From: Holophagaceae bacterium
GTDB lineage: Bacteria > Acidobacteriota > Holophagae > Holophagales > Holophagaceae
Assembly (NCBI GenBank): GCA_023257195.1
Contig: JALRCU010000035.1
Span: 1 to 34,817 of the forward strand
Length of the DNA stretch: 34,817 nucleotides
Direction: 5' to 3'
Positions 26,671-34,651 of this stretch are shown here, one piece after another. Numbering within the stretch: position 1 is the stretch's first letter; every line of letters starts with the position of its first letter. The position numbers and the translations under genes are program-made. The notes under the pieces were generated by a model. The model did not search any database, was not told the origin of the DNA, and saw only the letters and a program-made list of their open reading frames with translations.

Positions 26671-27540
26671 ATGTCGGTACTTGTAACTCCATCAACTCGA
26701 CTCATTGTTCAGGGTATCACTGGCAAAGAGGGGCTTTTCCACGCCAAGGGTTGTCGTGACTATGGCACTAATGTAGTTGGTGGGGTTACCCCCGGCAAGG
26801 GAGGGACTTCGATTGACGGCTTCGACGTTTATAATTCAGTCGAAGAAGCGATCTCTAAGACTTCTGCAAATGCCACCATGATATTCGTGCCTCCTTTATT
26901 TGCGGCCGATGCTATTCTCGAGTCACTCTATGCGGGAATCGAAGTAATCGTTTGTATCACTGAAGGAGTTCCGGTTTTAGATATGGTGAAAGTCAAACGT
27001 GCGTTGTCTGATTTTCCCCACTCTAGGCTCATCGGCCCCAATTGCCCCGGCGTTATTTCGCCCGGCATTGGAAAAATCGGGATCATGCCCGGATCAATCC
27101 ATAAGCAAGGAAATATAGGGGTCGTCTCTAGGTCTGGGACTTTAACTTATGAAGCTGTTGGTCAACTTAGTGCTCTCGGAATCGGTCAGTCATCTTGTAT
27201 TGGCATCGGAGGTGATCCCGTTAATGGAACTAGTCATATTGATGCCTTATCGCTGTTCAATCAGGATAAAGATACCCACGCAGTGATTTTGATAGGTGAA
27301 ATAGGCGGAACTGCAGAGGAAGAAGCTGCAGAGTGGATTAAACATCACTTTAAAAAGCCCATCGTTGCTTTTATTGCAGGTCAAACGGCCCCCCCTGGTA
27401 GAAAAATGGGGCACGCTGGGGCCATTATATCGGGTGGAGCAGGCACCGCTTCCTCTAAGATGGATGCTCTTAAGGCTGCTGGTGTCCATGTTGTCGAAAG
27501 CCCTGCAGAACTAGGTTCTACACTCCAATCCTTGATTTAA
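26671..27540 (+). CDS. sucD: Succinyl-CoA synthetase, alpha subunit
   Basis: The alpha subunit that binds CoA and carries the phosphohistidine. 289 residues. [18 protein letters not shown] near residue 10, GGVTPGKGG and [10 protein letters not shown] in the Rossmann half, [10 protein letters not shown] near 170, and the active-site His in [14 protein letters not shown] near residue 247. ATG start with AAAGGTG just upstream. Together with sucC it forms a complete synthetase, despite the gene between them. Confidence 0.97.
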   Translation: MSVLVTPSTRLIVQGITGKEGLFHAKGCRDYGTNVVGGVTPGKGGTSIDGFDVYNSVEEAISKTSANATMIFVPPLFAADAILESLYAGIEVIVCITEGVPVLDMVKVKRALSDFPHSRLIGPNCPGVISPGIGKIGIMPGSIHKQGNIGVVSRSGTLTYEAVGQLSALGIGQSSCIGIGGDPVNGTSHIDALSLFNQDKDTHAVILIGEIGGTAEEEAAEWIKHHFKKPIVAFIAGQTAPPGRKMGHAGAIISGGAGTASSKMDALKAAGVHVVESPAELGSTLQSLI

Positions 27541-27566
27541 TCTCTTTTATAATCGAGTATTAATCC

Positions 27567-27974
27567 ATGCTAATTAAACGTGAAATGGCTTTGGATCAAG
27601 ATATTGGACTCAATGGTGCCCTTTTTGGGGGCGACATGATGGCGAATATGGATCAAACGGCTGGAATAACTGCTAGTTTGGTGAGTTATAATCGACGCTT
27701 TGTAACTCGTAAAGTTTCCGAGTTGATCTTTCATAGTCCGGTCCGACCTGGAGATATTATGGAATTTTATGCCCATGTTATTCAGACGGGGACCACTTCC
27801 ATTACAGTCTCTTTAAAAGTTAAGGTATACCAGCCTATCTCTGACAAACGGAAAGATGTTACGAGCGGTGAATTTGTTATGGTTGCTGTCGACGATAGCC
27901 TCAAGCCAGAGCCTATCTTGTGGAAAAAAGAAATGATCGATAAGTGCAATAAAGCCGATGAATTTGATGACTAA
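27567..27974 (+). CDS. Hotdog-fold acyl-CoA thioesterase (YciA-like)
   Basis: A 135-residue hotdog protein, probably hydrolysing an acyl-CoA. LNGALFGGDMMANMDQTAGI is the helix-containing motif of the acyl-CoA thioesterase family, with an Asp two-thirds along; VSELIFHSPVRPGDIMEFYAHVIQTG is the beta-hairpin typical of YciA/BACH. The substrate is unknown. ATG start with no clear Shine-Dalgarno; a TATAAT lies only 14 nt upstream, too close to be a usual promoter. The end overlaps the start of the radical SAM gene. Confidence 0.83.
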   Translation: MLIKREMALDQDIGLNGALFGGDMMANMDQTAGITASLVSYNRRFVTRKVSELIFHSPVRPGDIMEFYAHVIQTGTTSITVSLKVKVYQPISDKRKDVTSGEFVMVAVDDSLKPEPILWKKEMIDKCNKADEFDD

Positions 27975-28839
27975 CTCTCGACTAGAAGCGCATAGAGATC
28001 ATAGAAGAGAATGGCAGAATTTTGATTACGCCTATCCTGTTCTTTCGCGACGCTCTAAAGGAATAAGCGTAGGCATTAACCTCAATCCAGACAAAGTCTG
28101 TAACTTTGATTGTGTATATTGTGAAGTCAATCGAAAAACACCCGGAAAAAGATCAGATATTTCACTAACCCAAATAACCCAAGAAGTCGAAGAACTTTTG
28201 GATCTTGTTGAGAATGGGCTACTCTACGAAGCAAACCCATTTCGTGACATTCCTTCACACCTGAGACGCCTAAATGATATTGCCTTCTCTGGAGATGGGG
28301 AGCCCACCACATGTCAAGAATTTCCTTTGGTAGTTCAAGAAATAACTAATTTACTCAAGTCGAGAAATGATTCTAAAACTAAACTCATTCTCATTACCGA
28401 CAGTAGTAATCTCCTTGCACCACATGTTATCAATGCACTAGAGATTATGATGGCAAACAGAGGTGAAGTTTGGTTAAAACTTGATGCGGGAACTAACGAG
28501 TACTATAAAGAAATTAATCGTACCCATGTCCCTTTTGAGAAAATTCTTCACAATATCGAACGTACATCCCAGCGGTACCCCGTAACTATTCAATCGCTTT
28601 TCCTTAGGTGGAATGGCCTCATTCCAACCCGAGAAGAAATTGACTCCTTTGCAAATCATCTACAACGCTTCATACGAAATGGATCCCAATTACAAGCCCT
28701 TCAAATTTATACTGTTGCAAGACCTACGCCCGAGTTAAATGCCACTGCGCTAACTTTGAAAGAATTAAAGCTTATAGAAAAGTGGGTTCTAGAAAGAGTC
28801 CCCAGCCTTCCAATTGAGATATACGAAGGAAATGCCTAA
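27958..28839 (+). CDS. Radical SAM protein, TYW1/COG0731-like
   Basis: A 293-residue radical SAM enzyme with the cluster motif CNFDCVYC (Cys48, Cys52, Cys55), preceded by GISVGINLNPDKV, which fits the COG0731 'Fe-S oxidoreductase' group related to wybutosine TYW1. Further on are FSGDGEPTT, a SAM-binding GGE-like loop, and GEVWLKLDAGTNEYY, then IQSLFLRWNGL. Its substrate is unknown; archaeal and eukaryotic TYW1 modify tRNA, but bacterial relatives are uncharacterised. Two ATGs (27958, 27967) both overlap the thioesterase stop; the second gives the smaller overlap. The stop overlaps the convergent phosphomutase by 4 nt. Confidence 0.82.
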   Translation: MNLMTNSRLEAHRDHRREWQNFDYAYPVLSRRSKGISVGINLNPDKVCNFDCVYCEVNRKTPGKRSDISLTQITQEVEELLDLVENGLLYEANPFRDIPSHLRRLNDIAFSGDGEPTTCQEFPLVVQEITNLLKSRNDSKTKLILITDSSNLLAPHVINALEIMMANRGEVWLKLDAGTNEYYKEINRTHVPFEKILHNIERTSQRYPVTIQSLFLRWNGLIPTREEIDSFANHLQRFIRNGSQLQALQIYTVARPTPELNATALTLKELKLIEKWVLERVPSLPIEIYEGNA

Positions 28840-30557
28840 GCCAGGAAAGACTGGACTTTTTCTTTGAGAAAGTCGAGGTGTTCATTACTCGTACAACTCT
28901 GGAGATAAATTTTTAACTTTGGCTCTGTACCGCTAGGCCTTAATGCAATGAAACTTCCATCATTGAGATAAAACTTTAATACATTTGAAAGTGGAATGGG
29001 CCTCGCTTTGTTTAGATCGTCCTGCCGGTCTAAGAGGATGCTCGAGCGCCCCTCTACATCAGTGGCGAGGCCAATTGAATAATCTTCTCGGGATATTACT
29101 GGAAGATCCCAGAAGTTATCTAGTTTTATAGTTCGTAACGTCTGCATTAATTGGTTGAATCGCTTAATGCCACTTGGCGAGGGGTCCTCAAGATTAACCA
29201 GATCATTATAAAAAACCCCTGTGGACCGCTGTAAATCTGAGATAGCATCCCACACTGAAATCCCCCGAGATTCAATATCCTGTAACATGCTAGCCACAAA
29301 AACAGAACTGCTTACCCCATCTTTATCTCGAAGTTGCCCATTGATTAAAATCCCATAGCTCTCTTCTGCACTGAATACGTAGCGATCCCCAATCTCGGTG
29401 AGACGATTCATTGAATTTGCAATATTTTTGAAGCCCGTTAAGGTTTTCACAACTCCCAACTGGTGTTTTCTGGCTACGGCAGATAAGAAATCCGAGGTAA
29501 CAATAGTGGTTATGATTGTGCCGGGCGTAGGCCTCATCCTTGCTAAATAGTCCAACGTTAAAGAAGCTAAGTCATTTCCGGTCATTAATTTCCAGCTATT
29601 TCCTAATTCATTGATATACCCCTTTTTCTCAGTTACTAGGCCTATTCGATCCGCATCAGGGTCATTGGCTATGATGTAGTGCGCCTTAGATTGCGACGCA
29701 TCAGAGATTACTGCGGCATAGCTTTTAATTTCTTCGGGGTTAGGCCGAGGGCAAGTTGAGAAATTACCATCCATTAAAGATTGCGAGGGTGATAGCAAGA
29801 GGGGTATCTTCGCCCTTTCAAAAATTCTTGTTACAAGCGCTGCTCCGGTTCCATGAAAAGGTGTGTACATAATTTTAGGATAAACTTGTGCTTCAGGTTT
29901 AGGAGGCAAAAAGGAACAAGCGCTAGAAATGAATTCCTCTTGGATTTCTGAGGGTATGAATTCAGCTTCGGAAACATGACTTAAGGGTGCTGTCATAACC
30001 AGAGGTGACTTAAGGATGAGCTCTGTTATACGCTTATCCCATGCTTCTACAATTTGACCACCTTGGTTATCGTAAGCTTTTAGTCCGTTATAGCTTTTTG
30101 GATTATGAGAGGCGGTGATGATAATCCCGCAAGATGATCCGAGCCTTCGCATGGCAAAACATAAAAATGGAGTTGGAGTTGGGGTTGAAGATATCCACAC
30201 TTTAAACCCTTGATCCATGAGGACTGCCGCAGCGTGTTCGGCATACTTTCTCGAGTTTATTCGAGTATCATAGCCCACTACTGCAGTCATGGGACCCCTT
30301 GCGAGTTCTTTGGTTGTTTGCCCTAAGGCATTGGTTACTTTTCTTATGGTTGGAAGATTTATACGGTTGGTCCCTGCACCCATTAGGCCTCTAATACCGC
30401 CCGTACCAAAAATTAACTGCGATGCAAAACGAGATTGCATCTCCTCCAACTGACCTGCATCTAGGTTACCTGTATTGGGAAAGAGGGCTAAAAGCTCATC
30501 TCGGTACTCGTTCTCTAGCGACTTATCATTTATATAGTTTAAAAAGGTCTCCAACAT
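28836..30557 (-). CDS. Phosphoglucomutase / phosphomannomutase (alpha-D-phosphohexomutase)
   Basis: A 573-residue phosphohexomutase. The phosphoserine is Ser150 in IIITASHNPKSYNG, the magnesium loop is DPDADR at 299-304, the sugar-binding loop is AEESYG at 397-402, and the phosphate loop is RPSGTEPKLKIY near the C terminus. Length and the EESYG loop put it with PgcA/PGM2-type enzymes that act on glucose-1-phosphate, rather than with GlmM. It links glycolysis with sugar-nucleotide supply. It is separated from coaE upstream by 2 nt. Confidence 0.92.
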   Translation of the reverse strand: MLETFLNYINDKSLENEYRDELLALFPNTGNLDAGQLEEMQSRFASQLIFGTGGIRGLMGAGTNRINLPTIRKVTNALGQTTKELARGPMTAVVGYDTRINSRKYAEHAAAVLMDQGFKVWISSTPTPTPFLCFAMRRLGSSCGIIITASHNPKSYNGLKAYDNQGGQIVEAWDKRITELILKSPLVMTAPLSHVSEAEFIPSEIQEEFISSACSFLPPKPEAQVYPKIMYTPFHGTGAALVTRIFERAKIPLLLSPSQSLMDGNFSTCPRPNPEEIKSYAAVISDASQSKAHYIIANDPDADRIGLVTEKKGYINELGNSWKLMTGNDLASLTLDYLARMRPTPGTIITTIVTSDFLSAVARKHQLGVVKTLTGFKNIANSMNRLTEIGDRYVFSAEESYGILINGQLRDKDGVSSSVFVASMLQDIESRGISVWDAISDLQRSTGVFYNDLVNLEDPSPSGIKRFNQLMQTLRTIKLDNFWDLPVISREDYSIGLATDVEGRSSILLDRQDDLNKARPIPLSNVLKFYLNDGSFIALRPSGTEPKLKIYLQSCTSNEHLDFLKEKVQSFLA

Positions 30558-30559
30558 TA

Positions 30560-31201
30560 TTAAGCCCTTAGGTTATTTAACTTTGCCCATTCTTTGATTG
30601 TTTCATTACAAATACCCTCGATCACTTGATGGAGATCGCGTCCATCATTGATGATTGTATACATAGGCGAATCAATTTTAGGGGATGATTTGAGTTGGTT
30701 TAAATTAATCTCCTTGAAAAGACCTAACCCGTCAGGATTCTTTACTAAAAAACGCTCTACTCTCTTGTGTTCTGGAGCTTCAACAACCCAGATTGAGTCA
30801 AAAGTTGGAATTTCCTCTAACTGTCTCCATATCGCCGATTCGATTAAAAGTCCCTTTGGATAAGGGGGGACTAGCGTGTCGAAAAAAATCTGTATATTTT
30901 TAAATACTAGAGGATGAATAAGTGCTTCGTATTCTTTTAGCATTGTAGGGTTAGAAAAAAGCGTTTTTCCGAAGGCTTTATCGATCGACCCATCCAATCT
31001 AACTGGTTGGATACCCGTAATTGTTTGGGCGTGCTCTTGGATTTCTCGATCTTGCCTTAGAATATTTTTTGCAATATCGTCAGTATTAATGTGTTCGAAT
31101 CCAAAGGACCTTGCGATACTCGCCACAAACGTTTTACCCGAACTTATCGATCCCGTGAGACCAACGATGGGAAAACCGTAGTGCCCTATCCACGTGTTCA
31201 T
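30560..31201 (-). CDS. coaE: Dephospho-CoA kinase
   Basis: CoaE adds the 3'-phosphate that completes coenzyme A. 213 residues. The P-loop GLTGSISSGKT ends at Thr24, a longer N terminus than usual because of an extra NTWIGHYGFP. INTDDIAKNILRQ is the family's substrate segment, IHPLVFKNI and LLIESAIWRQ follow in order. The ATG is at 31201, 2 nt after the stop of the secreted-protein gene upstream. No odd residues. Confidence 0.92.
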   Translation of the reverse strand: MNTWIGHYGFPIVGLTGSISSGKTFVASIARSFGFEHINTDDIAKNILRQDREIQEHAQTITGIQPVRLDGSIDKAFGKTLFSNPTMLKEYEALIHPLVFKNIQIFFDTLVPPYPKGLLIESAIWRQLEEIPTFDSIWVVEAPEHKRVERFLVKNPDGLGLFKEINLNQLKSSPKIDSPMYTIINDGRDLHQVIEGICNETIKEWAKLNNLRA

Positions 31202-31203
31202 AG

Positions 31204-31746
31204 TTATTTATTTAGCATGTTTTTAATGAGTAAGCTGTAGGGCTCACCGAATGTATTATCTTCTGTGGTGTCCGCTATCACGTATATAGTTTTAGTTTGA
31301 TCAGAATCATTGATGTAACTTGCGTAGGGGTACCCTCTCTGAATAATATTTTGAGTCATCCCCTCTTCGATTTGTCCCCACTTATTAATAACCCGGAGCG
31401 CAAACCAAGCGCGGCGCTCCGCCATGATTGTGAACTCATAAGATGACTTGGGGGGTATATCGAATCGATAAGCTTTCCAACCGGCTTGATCATTGACTTT
31501 ATCCTCTATAATCGCCTCAAGGGTAGGGGCAGCAACAGCAGAAATAGTCGAAGTTCTTCTTGCCAATCTTCTAAAGTTCATGTCCTTGGGTGCTCCTGGC
31601 CATCGGCTAGGATCCATCCTTGATTCATCGACCAAGGGTCCTGGAACTTTTACTAGTTTTGTGCCATCGATCTTGGGAATATCACCTGACCCCGTTAGGG
31701 ATAGGCAAACAGATATCAATGTGATGAAAAAAATCTTTTGTTTCAT
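31204..31746 (-). CDS. Secreted protein of unknown function
   Basis: An unrecognised 180-residue protein. A signal peptide is likely (KQKIFFITLISVCLSLTGS, then a cleavable small-residue site), so it should be exported to the periplasm or surface. There is no lipobox cysteine. The middle has a patch of basic residues and PAVAAPT, then a beta-rich C-terminal half (PPKSSYEFTIMAERRAWFAL, VINKWGQIEE, KTIYVIADTT) that could be a small beta domain. It heads the coaE-phosphomutase run and is transcribed away from the Lpt-like gene, across a 259-nt spacer. No function is suggested. Confidence 0.7.
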   Translation of the reverse strand: MKQKIFFITLISVCLSLTGSGDIPKIDGTKLVKVPGPLVDESRMDPSRWPGAPKDMNFRRLARRTSTISAVAAPTLEAIIEDKVNDQAGWKAYRFDIPPKSSYEFTIMAERRAWFALRVINKWGQIEEGMTQNIIQRGYPYASYINDSDQTKTIYVIADTTEDNTFGEPYSLLIKNMLNK

Positions 31747-32005
31747 ACCTAGAGGATCCCTTTAAAAATAAATCATAAACAAGTCGACTACCCTCCCATT
31801 TTCTCACAAGTGACCATAATGAGCCCAAGAAGCCTCTGAAGGGCAGATTTCGACAATCTATTAAACTTAGAGTAGGGTGTCAATGCCGACATACTGATTC
31901 TACGAGCCCCCCGAGACTTATGCTTCCCTCCCAAATTTTATCCCTGCCTACAATCCTAGTTGCCCGAGTGCGTTCAATTGGGGTAGGCAAGTTTGAGAGT
32001 TTCCA
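31747..32005. other. Divergent intergenic region with a possible leader stem
   Basis: This 259-nt spacer separates the secreted-protein gene from the Lpt-like gene and must hold promoters in both directions; I cannot assign them firmly (a TATGAT at 31777-31772, minus strand, has no -35 partner). Near its right end, TGCCTACAAT at 31945-31954 can pair with ATTG at 31977-31980 and TAGGCA at 31984-31989, with a 3-nt bulge. This might be a leader hairpin for the Lpt gene. The spacer shows no open frame that looks like a gene. Confidence 0.3.
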
Positions 32006-33706
32006 ATGATGGATTCGAGGATTATTATTCGAGTCGGGTGGAGTTTACTGATTCTAGTGATTGGTCTAACCCCCTTTTTTGTAAAAAATATTAAATCTGT
32101 TGACAAAAGTATTACTTTCAAGAATTACAGGGAGGGGGTAGAAGGGAAAACCGGAACTCTAAGAGAAACATATGAGAATCGCCAAATCACCCTAGCGTAT
32201 GATTCAATTTCAACTCGCTCGTCTGAAATATTAATCAAACCTGCGCGTATCACTTTTGAGGATCAATCAGGTAAATGGTTTATTGAGGGTTCTTCTGCAA
32301 TCCGAAGAAGCGACGAATGGACGATCTTCGGCCCAATTAAATTGTCCTTCAGGAACCTTAATGATGCCCTCATCGGTGAAGGTTTAGCCCAAGGAGATAT
32401 CCCCTGCCTTATTTGGTCACGGGGTGTTTGGAAAGGCCTCGTGCCTGTAAAGTGGACCTCTCTATCTGGCCTTTTCCAAGGTCAATGGGCACTTCCCGCA
32501 GGTTGGGTTAGAAGATCTAGCGGAGTCTTTGAGTCCCAATTAGCTCCGATAACCTTTCTAGCAAGAGATAACAATAAAAATAGTCTCAAATCTCTTAAAG
32601 CTGATGCGGTAATTACAACGCCAAATTTAGATGAAATTCTTCTAATGCAAATTCAATCAAATCTATTATCGGGACAACTTACAACAAGCAAGGCAGCTGT
32701 TACCAATGGGGAGATTAGTTTTCCGACCAAGGTATCGTTTATTCGTAAGAATGAACTTATATTAAACAGCGATAATGCTCTATACTCCGAAAGTGAATCC
32801 TCGTCTAAGCTTGGGCTCAGTAATGTCCGAGGATCGAAGCTTGAGGCTAATACTGCTGAGAGTATTCGTTCAGAATCGGCCTTTATATTCCCCGATCTCT
32901 CAAGGTTTATTGGCAATGTCGAATTCAATCGTTCTGAGGGATCTAATAGAACAATAATCAGAAGTCCTGATATTTTCATGCGCGAACGACAAGGGGCTTC
33001 CTACCCCACTGATATTCAACCCGATGAAGTCTTTTCTCCCCAATCAACCGAAATAATCTTGAACGATCTTAAATTTATATCTCAAACTCTACGCTTCAAT
33101 AGAAGATCCCTTACGTGGTCTCTAGGTCCCACTGTTCGGGGAGAGGGTAAGGATGGCACCTATTTGGGAGGGGCGGCATCTGGAAACCGAGATTTGTGGA
33201 CGATCCAAGGGCCCGTCAAATACGAATTAAATAATAACGAAGGAGTGCTGTCGGGAACTCTTCTAAGGGGATCAAAGCTTCAATGGACTTTATCAGGGGA
33301 TCCTATAATTTGGCGACGCGATTCGGATACAATCACAACCTCTAAAATTATAAAAAATACTTCTCTGATCAAATTCCCCGAGCCTCTCCGTGGGACTTTT
33401 CTAGAGCAAAAGGGCAGAATAACAGTAGATGCCGCTAGTGGCTCATACGAAAATAATAGGATGCTACTCGGAGGTCCAATTGTTCTTAATGGGTTAGGTT
33501 GGTCATGTAATGCCCGAGGAGCATCGATTGTATTCGATCAATCTAGAAAAATATCAGTAATAAGGCTTGAGGGTGAGGTAGTCCTTAGGGGCAAATTAGG
33601 TGAGGGTTCTGGAGACCGCCTTGAGATTACGCCAAATCCGAAAGATAAAACCTATACTATTTATTGGCAAGGTCGTGTGAGAGGAAGTAATAAAATTTAT
33701 GACTAG
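32006..33706 (+). CDS. LptC/LptA-like lipopolysaccharide-transport protein, unusually long
   Basis: A 566-residue protein with one N-terminal membrane segment (about residues 8-28, VGWSLLILVIGLTPFFV) and then only short beta strands, in the manner of the LptC/LptA/LptD-N beta-jellyroll (OstA) superfamily. Repeated patterns such as SSEILIKPARITFEDQSG, GRITVDAASGSYENNRMLL and KISVIRLEGEVVLRG resemble LptA/LptC jellyroll strands. Classical LptC is about 190 residues, so this may hold several jellyroll units that fuse LptC and LptA roles. Direct overlap with lptB supports LPS export. Single best family is not certain. ATG at 32006 (or 32009) with GAGAG upstream. Confidence 0.7.
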   Translation: MMDSRIIIRVGWSLLILVIGLTPFFVKNIKSVDKSITFKNYREGVEGKTGTLRETYENRQITLAYDSISTRSSEILIKPARITFEDQSGKWFIEGSSAIRRSDEWTIFGPIKLSFRNLNDALIGEGLAQGDIPCLIWSRGVWKGLVPVKWTSLSGLFQGQWALPAGWVRRSSGVFESQLAPITFLARDNNKNSLKSLKADAVITTPNLDEILLMQIQSNLLSGQLTTSKAAVTNGEISFPTKVSFIRKNELILNSDNALYSESESSSKLGLSNVRGSKLEANTAESIRSESAFIFPDLSRFIGNVEFNRSEGSNRTIIRSPDIFMRERQGASYPTDIQPDEVFSPQSTEIILNDLKFISQTLRFNRRSLTWSLGPTVRGEGKDGTYLGGAASGNRDLWTIQGPVKYELNNNEGVLSGTLLRGSKLQWTLSGDPIIWRRDSDTITTSKIIKNTSLIKFPEPLRGTFLEQKGRITVDAASGSYENNRMLLGGPIVLNGLGWSCNARGASIVFDQSRKISVIRLEGEVVLRGKLGEGSGDRLEITPNPKDKTYTIYWQGRVRGSNKIYD

Positions 33707-34448
33707 TTTGCATACACCGTCTCTATCCGTCTTGTCTATTAGAAATCTGCGTAAATCTTATGATGGTCATCCAGTTGTAAAAGATGTATCCCTTGAGATA
33801 GGCCCCGGTGAGATCGTTGGTTTACTGGGTCCTAATGGTGCAGGCAAAACCACTACCTTTTACATGATAGTGGGTATTGAGACACCTGATGAAGGCGTTA
33901 TTTATTGGAATGAGATCAATATCTCCTCTATGCCAATGCACAAAAGAGCCCAACTTGGTATTGGTTATTTACCGCAAGAATCCAGTATTTTCAGAGGACT
34001 TACAGTACGCGAGAATATCATGGCGATAGCTGAACTTTTGTATTCACAGGTCTCTGATCAACACCTCATCACCGATAATCTTATAAAATCTTTTCGACTA
34101 TCAAAAGTTGAAAATGTTCTTGGCCGACAACTTTCTGGAGGTGAACGTCGTCGATGTGAATTAGCCAGAGCTCTGGTATCTAATCCCAAAGTTATCCTAT
34201 TAGATGAACCATTCGCAGGCATAGATCCCAAAAGTATCAATGAAATTCATGAATTAATTCACGAGTTAAAATCTAGGGATATAGGTGTGCTAATTACTGA
34301 CCACAATGTGAGAGAGACCCTACAAATTGCCGAACGAGCCTACATTCTTGTCGATGGCGTGATTTTTAAAAATGGTACTCCCCAAGAAATTGCCGCTGAT
34401 CCTGATATAAAAAAGGTTTATTTGGGTGAAGGTTTCTCATTAGTCTAG
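33699..34448 (+). CDS. lptB: Lipopolysaccharide export ABC transporter ATPase
   Basis: LptB powers extraction of LPS from the inner membrane with LptF/LptG. 249 residues. Walker A GPNGAGKT, Q-loop LPQESSIFRGLTVRENI (the family-typical LPQEaSiFRkLtVxeN pattern), signature LSGGERRR, Walker B ILLDEPFAGIDP and switch TDHNVRET. The C terminus AADPDIKKVYLGEGF is also the LptB ending, rather than an LivF/LivG type. Start ATG overlaps the upstream LptC/A-like gene by 8 nt. No LptF or LptG gene is in the window. Confidence 0.94.
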   Translation: MTSLHTPSLSVLSIRNLRKSYDGHPVVKDVSLEIGPGEIVGLLGPNGAGKTTTFYMIVGIETPDEGVIYWNEINISSMPMHKRAQLGIGYLPQESSIFRGLTVRENIMAIAELLYSQVSDQHLITDNLIKSFRLSKVENVLGRQLSGGERRRCELARALVSNPKVILLDEPFAGIDPKSINEIHELIHELKSRDIGVLITDHNVRETLQIAERAYILVDGVIFKNGTPQEIAADPDIKKVYLGEGFSLV

Positions 34449-34483
34449 TTTTTTGATAAAATTTACCCTCAAGGAGCATTCAT

Positions 34484-34648
34484 ATGCCGGATCCCACCAA
34501 CATCACAGCTCCTAAGGACACGCAAGAACCCGTACAAGTTTGTGATAAATGTCGTGGGCGTTTCTTGATGGACCACTTCAATCATGGAATATCTGGACAG
34601 GATTCTGTTTGTAAACGATGTCTCGTTGTTATGGGTTATCGTTTATAA
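34484..34648 (+). CDS. Small CxxC-CxxC zinc-ribbon protein (54 aa)
   Basis: A 54-residue gene too short for ordinary calling. It starts at ATG 34484 after a strong AAGGAG (34471-34476, 7-nt spacer) and ends at TAA 34648. The first about 18 residues are polar (PDPTNITAPKD), then comes CDKC (20/23) and CKRC (43/46) 19 residues apart, a treble-clef or zinc-ribbon pattern, with GRFLMDHFNHGISGQD between. It lies between lptB and the radical SAM gene that follows 3 nt later, so it is probably co-transcribed. Function unknown; a metal-binding regulator or RNA-binding role is only a guess. Confidence 0.75.
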   Translation: MPDPTNITAPKDTQEPVQVCDKCRGRFLMDHFNHGISGQDSVCKRCLVVMGYRL

Positions 34649-34651
34649 ACC

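Noticed and set aside
27548-27553. Perfect TATAAT before the thioesterase gene
   Set aside because: Only 14 nt before the ATG and without a -35 box at 16-19 nt; a start there would leave almost no leader. Likely chance in an AT-rich spacer.
28841-28861. CCAG/CTGG hairpin followed by T's just after the radical SAM stop
   Set aside because: Only a 4-bp stem, and it lies inside the convergent phosphomutase coding end; too weak to call as a terminator.
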